Shown here piece after piece: positions 55,991 through 64,000 of a stretch of DNA of 64,000 nt. Position 1 is the first letter of the stretch. Each line of letters begins with the position of its first letter. The position numbers and the translations under genes were made by a program. The DNA is from Pisolithus tinctorius (taxonomy: Eukaryota; Basidiomycota; Agaricomycetes; Boletales; Pisolithaceae): positions 372,001 to 436,000 of the forward strand of contig JANFAH010000019.1 of NCBI GenBank assembly GCA_024663395.1. The letters are read 5' to 3'. Below the pieces are notes generated by a model. That model was not told where the DNA came from, made no database searches, and saw only the letters and a list, made by a program, of their open reading frames with translations.

Positions 55991-57425
55991 GAGGTAACAT
56001 ACTTTGCTCCTAACTATGAGTCCCAGAATGCCTTAGAATATGTGCATGATGCTGTGGACAGTGTGGCAACCACTGGATACACCCCCATGTATACCTTCTC
56101 CAAGGAAGCACCCAGGGGGACTGAGGTCTCTGAAGATCTGAACAAGCACTTGAAGTTATGGGCTCAGAAGGTCACAACCCAATTTGAACTCAAGGCCCCT
56201 CAATTCTTGGAGCTTGGCATGCTCATAGATGTAAGTCACCCATTCCACACAGCTCAGCCATCCTTTTGACACTTCTCTGCATGCCCAGGTAGGGAAAAAC
56301 TTGGAGACCAGAGATCTTCACTTGCAAATCTGGCAGCAGGCAACCAGCTACAAGATCTTAAATGGAGTAGATGAGATCAAGGCAGAGTCAATGAATACAA
56401 AGGCCATGGTGGAGACAGCCACTGCAGGGCTCAGATGAGTGTTCCAGCTAACCACAGATCAGATGGTAAGTTGTGTATGAACAATCACATCTTACATGCT
56501 AAACATGACCACCTGATGCAAATACTGATTATGTCTAAAGACATGCTTGTCCAAGCAGGTTGAACAAAGTACAAGGCACTTCATGTAGACATTGGGGCAA
56601 GTCGCTATTAACTCTGTTGGTTACACATACTTACACACAACCACTGGTAAAACAGGAATGACTCAAATTGTGCACAGATATGTTGGGATTCCTGGATGTG
56701 TTTGGAAACCCTGCAAAGGAACAGCTGCTGCATGTGGCCATTAAAAAGGAATGTAGCAGCATTCAATGCAAGTTCCACACACTGGTGAGTTGTTGGTAGC
56801 ATCAATTCTTTGTGTATGCAGTAACCTTCTTTTGATATAGTTGCTCAACAGCATTGGGACAGATGGGAAGGAGCCCATGACACTGGAAGAATTGACATGG
56901 ACAGCACTCAGCAAATACAAATGAGGGGGGGTGGGTTCAGGTTCAAAAGCTGAATATCAATTGCATTTTGCATATCTGGTATGGTCTGTAATATTTATCT
57001 GGTCACCAATACTGATGGAGCTCTCAGTGGATGTACAGGACAGTGCATCAATATGTCTGGGGGCAAGCCACAAATGATGAAAGTGGGGGCAAGAGTGGTG
57101 AAGAGGTGGGCATGGATGCTTCTACAAGTGAACTGCCTGCAAAACATGCTAAGTCAGTAGGTAACAAGCCTCCCCCTGGAAGAGTGAAGATGGGCTGGGA
57201 CTTCCGGAGCACAATGGACTGCCTGTTGGTGAAGGATCTCAAATGGAATGGAAAAGACCTGAAGAACAAGAAATGGTGCAAGTGAGTGGCCATGGGACAG
57301 GTCCATGCTGATCACTGATATGCATGTATGAGCAGGTTTTTCAACAACATTATCATTCAGGATCAAGAACAGTATGGCAAGAATGCCAGAACAATTTTGC
57401 TGCTTCTCCCCAGCATGTACACTGA
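55991..57425 (+). pseudogene. Decayed multi-exon gene, unknown transposon-associated family
   Basis: Short exon-like pieces separated by about 60-bp GT/AG gaps read VTYFAPNYESQNALEYVHDA, PQFLELGMLID, VGKNLETRDLHLQIWQQATS, VFGNPAKEQLLHVAIKKECS, TLEELTWTALSKYK and GRVKMGWDFRSTMDCLLVKD. The final block is KKWCKFFNNIIIQD. I recall a similar order in unnamed agaric proteins near transposons, but no function is known. Stops inside exons (for example after LSKYK) show decay. Confidence 0.4.
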
Positions 57426-57434
57426 GTCACCTGG

Positions 57435-58315
57435 TGTGGGGAGCAGGAATCTGCTACCTAGTATGGGGATGTGGGCTCCAGCCTAGGGATAGGTGATCTG
57501 AAGGGGTGAGTTTGACCCAAGGGGAGTCACTCTAGCTGTAGGAAGGTGATAGGAATGAATGTGACCAAGTCACATGAGTTGCTCGACCTGGAAACAAAAA
57601 GTGCGATGGATTAAGAGTGCACAGGCCTCAAGCCTGCCTAGGAATCTGTCAGAATTATGCCTGTGACTCAGCACTAGGCAGGGGAAAGTGAAGGGATCAT
57701 GTCAATGTCATTACTCTGCTTGCTCTCTCTGTCTCTATCCAGGGGGCTTCAAAGTTGTTATTTTTCCTGTCAATGAGGACAGGTATATGTGTAGCTACAT
57801 GGGGAGTATGTAACTATGAAGTAAGCGATGTCAAAAGCCAAAAGAGCAACAGGAAAGAATGGAAATTAATGGAGATCAATGTAATGGTGGCCATGAGGCC
57901 AGTATAGTATTGGCAATCAAAAGAGTGACTAAAATAAAGAAAGCACAAGGAAGCACAAGCAGTCTGAAGGGAAGCAAGCAAGATTACAGTGAGAGTGACA
58001 GAAATGCACTTACATAACCAATAGTGTGGACCTGAAGAGTGCAAGTGAGCAAGTGCAGGCAACCAGAAACCTGTCACAAGTGTCAGAACTTCATTGCAAT
58101 GGCTGAGGGGAGTGCCTAGTGGTCATGCAATGGCAGGGGAAGTGATTCAACTGAAGAGGATGGAGTATTGGGTGACCTAGAGCATGGATGGTGTCAAAGA
58201 TGCTCAGGAGGGGTCACATTTGCATCGCTTCTGTTGGAATGCCTGTAGAAGCTTAGTAGACCACCTATTGATGCGATATCAACACTCCTAGTGTAAGGAG
58301 ATCCCTCTCCCCACA
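57435..58315. repeat. Candidate solo LTR (TGTGGGGAG...CTCCCCACA)
   Basis: 881 bp bounded by 9-bp inverted ends with TG...CA; the symmetry continues outward as CCTGG/CCAGG, giving 14-bp inverted ends. It interrupts the decayed gene before it. The flanks are inverted rather than direct copies, so a target duplication is not shown. Confidence 0.4.
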
Positions 58316-59106
58316 CCAGGGCCACACCTGCTACCCCATTGCCTGTGCCCCACACATTCCCTACTTTGTGTCATGCCCCTTCACATGCAGTGTCACTCAG
58401 TAATAGCTCAGACCATCTGTCTGGTCCAGACAGTACTGGGGACCTTCTGGGTGAGGATTTTTAGATGCCATTCATGTAAGCTACACCATACTTATGGTAA
58501 CCTATGCACTGTTACATATGCATTCTGTGTTTTTTGGATGAGGAATACAAATGTGAATGAGCTGAAAAAATCAGAAGTTGGGGGGAAGCCAAAAATAATA
58601 TAGATCCCAGATTTATGTCTGCATCAAGTGGTGCTTGTGGCTGCCAGAATTGCCATCAAATTCTGTCAGATACAAACTGCATGCCATAGTGCCTGGCCAC
58701 AATCTGTCATTGCATCTGACATGTATCAGCACTAGTGCTATTTTACATGTGTCTATGGGGTGGCCATGTATGACAAAAGCAAGTGTGTTTAGTCACATGG
58801 GTCTTGTTGGAGGTTATTGCTCAGGAAGAACTGGCCAGAAGATCTCTGTTTGAGGGAGGCTCAGGGAATATGCATGGCATGCTAAAACTCAAACCCCATA
58901 TTGACCAGCTCATCAGCTGCTGCTAAAGTGTTGCAGGACAATTGATGTGCTACTTCACAGAGGCTGCATCCTGTCAGCATACAGTGCGACCCCTGCAGAA
59001 GTGTTTTGTGGCAATCCTGCAGAGGCAGCTCCATTGCCAACAATTAATTGCTTCAGATGGACATTTTATCTGTCACCACATCATGTCCACACATTGGATC
59101 TCTTGC
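58316..59106. other. Decayed region left of the questin-like copy
   Basis: About 790 CpG-poor bases with only short frames. No recognisable protein. Confidence 0.35.
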
Positions 59107-59195
59107 TGCCCTACAGGATGTCTTGAAGGACAACCACAAGTGATGTCACATTTTCTTCAATTATCATAAATTTTACAAGTTCATATATCAAAACT
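59107..59195 (+). repeat. Dispersed repeat, right copy, first part (questin-like fragment)
   Basis: Reads LAALQDVLKDNHK, TGA, then FFNYHKFYKFIYQN, the decayed counterpart of 16262-16362. CG in the left copy is TG or CA here. Ends at the target duplication ACT where the Harbinger element is inserted. Confidence 0.75.
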
Positions 59196-59961
59196 GGATG
59201 ACTTTCCATAGGCTGAAATATTCATGAATATAATAAATGCAAATAGATTTTTCTCTGTAAGGCAGGTGTGCTGCAATGCCAAGCTGTGTTGTACAGCAGA
59301 TTAAATCTGAGCACCCTTGAATAAACCTGAATCTGTGAGGAGGGGGTAGACCCCCCAAATAGATTTTATAAACTCAGGATTACCATATTGAGCCACTACT
59401 CCTACCATGCAATGGTTATGTCAGCAACATGTCCATGTTGCCTTTTGCCCTCCTCCAGCTATCTGTGCTTGTCAACATCAACAGAAGCCATGCATGGTGT
59501 GTACAAACCATATTTCATGGACATAACATTGTTATGCGACCCATTCCAGGGCTCCTAGCACTCAGAGGCCATCATCAGAGCACATGGTGTGTGACAAGAA
59601 TGAAAGCAACCCTGCCAACTCTGATGCCACAAATCAATGCTCATGAGGTGATTCTGTCCATATTCCACACATCTCTAACATTTTTTCTTGTTTTTAGCAA
59701 GATCACCATTCATGATCATGACACCTATGTCCAGAGAATGCACACTGCATGGGCAGGATGGAAACCAGGCACTGTTGGTACTCTCAACAGTACATATTCC
59801 TTGTATTTATGCTTTCTAGCCCTAGCATCTGGTATGTAGCCTTACTACTGAAGAATGTAAGACCATATGGTGTGTAGGAGTCCCAAAGATTTAAAAGCTG
59901 TCTGGCTTGGGAGAGGTGAGCCCATGCTCTGCACTCTGTTGCAACTGGCTGCCTCACACTA

Positions 59962-61564
59962 CTTCTATGGCTGCTACTGGTCAGATTTCCAACCTGCCTA
60001 TGCCATCTGGTGATATCAAGTATGATGATGGTGGAAATCCCTTTGTGTGTGATTCAAGTGGTGCACAGATCCCACACCCTGATTTCTCAAAGGTATGTCT
60101 GTTATGATTTCATGCAACCACATAATCACTTTTAATTACAGCAGCCTGTTCATCATGCACTCCAACTGGATCACTACCAAGCTGCCTGCACCACCCAAGG
60201 GCCTGATGAGCCTGTTGAATGTGCATTTGAGGTCAGTGTATATGCATTTAAGGTTTCCAGCTTCTGAACAGCAATTACCGCACCAAGGCATGCATCCAGG
60301 TGGTTTGTGGGTTCCATCAATGTCACCTGCAAATTTCCAGCATCTGTCCCTGCCTGCCATAGATCCTGCACTCATGCCACTCCCATCTGGTTGAGATGAT
60401 GATCTTATTATTCTGTCCTTGATTGCCCAGTCCCAGGGGAGAGCTGCTTCCCCAAAAATTGCTGGCTCATGTCACCCTGGCAAGGGTGGTTCTAGTGTAA
60501 ATAAAAGTAGAGCATCTAAGGGAAAAGAGAAGGAGAATATAGGCATGCTGAGGTCAAAGAAGTGGCAACAGGATGTCATTGACTTGGATGATGAAGAGGA
60601 GACAAAGGTGAAATGTGGCTGGCCTCAAGGTGCTGGAAATCACTCCATTGGTGATATGAATGTGCTACTTGAGTATGTTGAAGAGGAACTTCCACTTGGA
60701 CAACAGGGATGGCAGGTTGTCACAGCCAAGTTCAATAAGTGGGCTTCACAGCATGGATGGCCTGATCAAAAGACAATGTCCCTTGAGACAAAGTTTAAAC
60801 AGGTGTGAAATAGGTGTCTAAGTCCATGGTCTATCTCTCATGAAGTTCTTCAGCTTGTCAGAACACCCAAGCCAACTGGAACAGGTGTCTGTCCCCCTGA
60901 GGTCTTGCAAGCCCATCATGTTGATGATCTCATCAACGAGCAGGCAGGAACTCATGAACTGAATGATTCTGACTTTGAAGATGTGGCTGAGAAGCCTGAC
61001 AGTTCTGATGAAGACAAGGACAATGTGAAACCTGATGGAAATGTGTCTCATATGGCTGTTGCTCATGCAACTCAGACTGAAGCTCCCTCCACTCATCATA
61101 ACACATGAGGTGTTGCTGCTGCTGAACTGATGTCTTGCCTTTCCACTGCCTTTGATCCAGAAGTTCAAAAGGCATGTGATGAAGAATGCAGCAATCATGC
61201 CCTTGTGACCACCCAGTACTTGACACTTTCACAGCAGCTCCATGATGCACAGGTGACAAATGATAAATTACACAGCAAAATATTTGATCTTCACAATGAG
61301 CTGTATGAGATGCAGTGCAAATATGATTGTGCTCAAATGTGATATGAGATGCTTAAAATGACAGGTACTCAGTGTCATCAACCAATCAGGATGTACCACA
61401 ATCAGCCCAAGCACAAACACCAGGGATACAGGTGGTTCACAGATGGTGGCAAAGTGATTGAATGGCTACCAACAGACAAAGAAGAAGAAGCTAATTGGAA
61501 CAGAGATGGGTACCATGCCCCAGATACCATTGCTGAAGCCAGCACAAGTATGTCATCCACATGA
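59962..61564 (+). pseudogene. Harbinger Myb/SANT-like DNA-binding protein, decayed
   Basis: Starts about MAATGQISNLPMPSGDIKYD, with probable introns near 60095-60150. The core (60640-60805) reads GDMNVLLEYVEEELPLGQQ, then GWQVVTAKFNKWAS and SLETKFKQ, the Myb/SANT-like trihelix found next to Harbinger transposases. It continues with LVRTPKPTGTGVCPPEV, HHVDDLINEQAGTHEL, a coiled coil (TLSQQLHDAQVTNDKLHSKI) and a tail YRWFTDGGKVIEWLPTDKE. In intact elements this protein helps bring the transposase to DNA. Stops at several points (for example after FKQV, HHNT and CAQM) break it. Confidence 0.75.
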
Positions 61565-61639
61565 GCCTTAATGCTGCAAACTAAACAAAGTACAGGTAAA
61601 GAAAAGTTCTCCTTTGGGGACAGTTCCAAAGTCGAGTAG

Positions 61640-62955
61640 TGCTTGTAGTTACATGCACTGCAATGTCAAGTGGAAGTGAGAGACTCGATCCTTCCTTACT
61701 TGATCAGAAAATAGCATATCTCTAAACTCCATCCATACTTCTATACCTTCTTTGGTCTCCTGCCAATGCTTTAGATATACTGATTGGATTGGATTGATTC
61801 CAACCTTCTCTGCTCAAACATTGTGAAGTTGTAAACAAGTCTCAATTAGGTTCCCACACTTTGCTTCATCATCAATATTTAGTGGCACTTGAAGTCTTCC
61901 AAATGAGCCTTGAATGGCTCACATGCCCCACTCTGCAGTTTGTCAGTATGAGAGTAGTTCTCAATTAAATGCCATAGCCTTGGCAATCTGGTCAGCTGTT
62001 CCCACAACCTGTTGACCCTCTTTCAAAGGTGTGCAAATCCACCCCACAATGTCTGCTGTGCCTCAGGGGAATGCAGTGTTGGCAACAAGGTAAAATCCAT
62101 CTGGTGTTTTCCTCCATAGTGTTCCATATATGGGTAGGGAAACTCAGGAGTCATGCCAGCTACCTGGAGCACTAATATTTGCACCAATGATCAGTCCTTT
62201 ATAAGTGTCAGTCTAACAAAATGTCTGGACAACTAGCCATTAAATGTAGCATTCTCAATATCAAGATCATCCAATGTTTTGACAGGAAGCTTCAGTCCAT
62301 CAATGCTTCCAAAGGCTCCATGGAGTCTTGGGTGTCACTGAGTCACCAGCCCTGACAGCTCCTCAAACTCTCTGGGCTGTGGCCAATGGATCCAGGCTTC
62401 TGGCATATTACAAAGTGTTGAGAGTAGGATTTGGAGTCCAAATGTAATATATCAAGATGCTGCACTTGGGATGATGGCAAATATTTGTTGTAGGCTGATC
62501 TCTGTCATTGTTGAGTTGAGATAGTGTAACACAAGACCAAGGGCACCAGCTGCATCCAGAGATCAGTGCTGTTGGCATGGATCACCATGGGTAGATGTGT
62601 CATCTCAAGGAATAGGCATATGGTACCATGCAGCAGCAAATCCAGAGATCAGGATGTGACCAAAGGTTTCCACATCAAATCCCATGGTTGTGATGAATGC
62701 TCAATCATCCTGGCTATCAAAAAGCACCTGCCATGGTGTATTCAGGCATGGATTGGGTAATAATTGAGATTGGCAAAGGTAGAGCTGAGTTTGATGGCAG
62801 TTTTCAATCTGTACTTGTCACCCTACCTCAGCCATTGCAAGTATTGTAGCTGCACATAGTGCACCATCATATTCTCCATCCTCCATACCACCTTCATCCT
62901 CAGTAGCAGCAAGCAAGTTGTTAAAATCATCAAGATAGGTAGGATCAGACATCAT
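61640..62955 (-). pseudogene. Harbinger DDE transposase, decayed
   Basis: Read on the minus strand from MMSDPTYLDDFNNLLAATED at 62955. Downstream blocks follow family order. Those before the core are AFITTMGFDVETFGHILISG, SLDAAGALGLVLHYLNSTM, ITFGLQILLSTLCNMPEAWI and HGAFGSIDGLKLPV (first Asp of the DDE triad). Later ones are GANISAPGSWHDS (second Asp), KTPDGFYLVANTAFP and TAEWGMxAIQGSFGRLQVPL (third acidic region). At least six stops and several shifts. Enzyme family: DDE_Tnp_4, cut-and-paste with 3-bp duplications, which agrees with the ACT flanks. The C-terminal end is approximate. Confidence 0.82.
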
Positions 62956-63119
62956 CAAGAGATGAGTGTTGATGTAGATAAGATATATTCAAATTATTCT
63001 ATTCTTTTAGCTCACAGTTTATTTGTCTGAATAAACACTTTGATTATATTAGAGTTCTGTCTAGTTTGTAGCTCCAAGATATTATATTTGGGGTTATTTC
63101 AGCTTGTGGAAAGTCATCC

Positions 63120-63465
63120 ACTATATTATTATACGCACATCACTAGATTATTTGAACAGCAATATTAATCACAGGCATTGGCACTGTACACTCTTGGTGC
63201 AAGTGGGACGTCAATTAGGACACTTACGACCTAGATTGTCAGAAACAACGCCCTGCGATAGACGCGCCCGAAGCTATAACTCCCGAGTAGTAACAATGTG
63301 TAGGGGTCTATACAACCTAGATAGTCAGAAACAACGCCCTATGATAGATGCGCCCGAAGCTATAACTACCGAGTAGTAACAATGTGTGGGGGGTTTATAC
63401 AACTGGAAGAGGCAGAGCGAGCATAGATTGGGAAAGGGAGGAACATACGAGTCGAGAAAGGGATT
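63120..63465 (+). repeat. Dispersed repeat, right copy, second part
   Basis: Continues the copy of 16363-16549 after the Harbinger insertion, with an extra stretch at about 63165-63230 and an internal tandem duplication. Ends in the 25-mer that forms the palindrome arm at 16525-16549. Confidence 0.75.
63231..63402 (+). repeat. Two tandem 86-bp units
   Basis: Units start at 63231 and 63317 (CTAGATTGTCAGAAACAACG and CTAGATAGTCAGAAACAACG) and each contain GCGCCCGAAGCTATAACT and GAGTAGTAACAATGTGT. The copy at 16407 has a single unit. Confidence 0.8.
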
Positions 63466-64000
63466 GACAATACGCAGGAGGTTGCAAGTGTCAAACAAAG
63501 AGATGCTATAGTGATCAACGCGATGAATCCGCGAGTCCAAAGCCTGAACCATCGACAAGAGATATCAGCTGCATAGATCAAGAAATGAGAAGAAGACAAG
63601 ACATACCTAAACGACGAGTTCGCGAATCCAGGGCCTAGACGTCAAGGTCGTTGGTTACAAGTACACAAGAACGAGGTAGGGGAGAGAAACGAACTAAGGC
63701 AGTGATTCACTGGCCAAGGCATCTATCATCCCGACAAACCAACCAATAGATAACGAACATGGAGAGCTGAGTCGAAGTCGAAGGAAGCGTGTAGGTTCGC
63801 TTAAAGACCTAGACATCAAGATTGTCAGTTATCAGCATGAAAGGATGAGACGAAAGAACGGGACGAACACGAACAGCGAAGCCGAGGAGGGGGGGATGAG
63901 TCCAAGAAACGAGAAAAATAGGGTAGGGGACATAGTAGAAAGTACGAAGGAATGGAGAGATGGGAGAGCAGATGGCCGACGATTGTGTTCGCGTTTAGAA
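63466..64000. other. Right-edge region without a recognised gene
   Basis: CpG content is normal again, so this is outside the transposon island. Minus-strand GTATGT at about 63605 after GTCGTTTAG could be a splice donor of a gene whose 5' end lies to the right, but no protein signature is visible. Confidence 0.35.

Larger units (their letters stand above)
59196..63119. mobile_element. PIF/Harbinger DNA transposon
   Basis: 3924 bp with 24-bp terminal inverted repeats, GGATGACTTTCCATAGGCTG... at 59196-59219 and its complement at 63096-63119 (22 of 24 match), and a 3-bp ACT duplication at 59193-59195 and 63120-63122. It carries the two genes typical of the superfamily, a Myb/SANT-like protein (+) and a DDE transposase (-), converging. 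Both are broken. The uninserted site is preserved at about 16360. Confidence 0.92.

Noticed and set aside
57430..58320. CCTGG/CCAGG as a target duplication of the candidate solo LTR
   Set aside because: They are reverse complements, not direct copies, so they extend the inverted ends instead.

Overview
This window is from a filamentous basidiomycete, most likely an Agaricomycete. The evidence is short introns of about 50 bp with GT...AG ends and CTAAY-type branch points, STE3-type pheromone receptor genes next to a CaaX pheromone precursor, and mobile elements typical of mushroom-forming fungi: KDZ with CxC cysteine clusters, chromodomain Ty3/Gypsy elements, Helitrons with PIF1 helicase, and a PIF/Harbinger element. 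I see no bacterial genes, CRISPR array or rRNA. I cannot name the species.

Bases 1-11.2 kb look like part of a B mating-type (pheromone/receptor) locus. A complete STE3 receptor gene (9504-11227, + strand, seven exons) is paired with an inverted, near-identical partial copy at the left edge (890 to 1, - strand, cut by the window end). Between them lie a 41-residue pheromone precursor ending in CLIS (2523-2648) and a KDZ transposon (about 4165-9213). The transposon carries an uninterrupted transposase gene and an accessory gene broken by three TGA codons.

Bases 11.9-19 kb hold ordinary host genes on the - strand: a conserved RGG-rich protein, a single-pass membrane protein, a trypsin-like protein of an agaric family (truncated), and a coiled-coil protein. 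There is also a fragment of a questin-oxidase-like gene and a dispersed repeat that recurs at 59.1/63.1 kb.

Bases 19.4-63.1 kb are a nested transposon island. A decayed Helitron (+) is interrupted by Gypsy A (20100-28153, 5-bp target duplication), by a 2-kb element with inverted ends (29517-31578), and by Gypsy C (32992-43407). A second decayed transposase gene (44.2-55.4 kb) is interrupted by Gypsy D (45768-52564, 5-bp target duplication). Further right are a decayed multi-exon gene, a candidate solo LTR, and a PIF/Harbinger element (59196-63119) with 24-bp inverted ends and a 3-bp target duplication; its unoccupied site survives in the copy at 16.36 kb. From 28.15 kb to 63.1 kb the DNA is visibly poor in CpG outside Gypsy D. 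Most stop codons in the decayed genes sit where CGA, CAA or TGG would be expected. This fits methylation-driven C-to-T decay.

Gypsy A and Gypsy D both show a self-priming layout: the segment just inside the 5' LTR is complementary to a stretch about 30 bp downstream of an LTR TATA box, the expected 5' end of the transcript.
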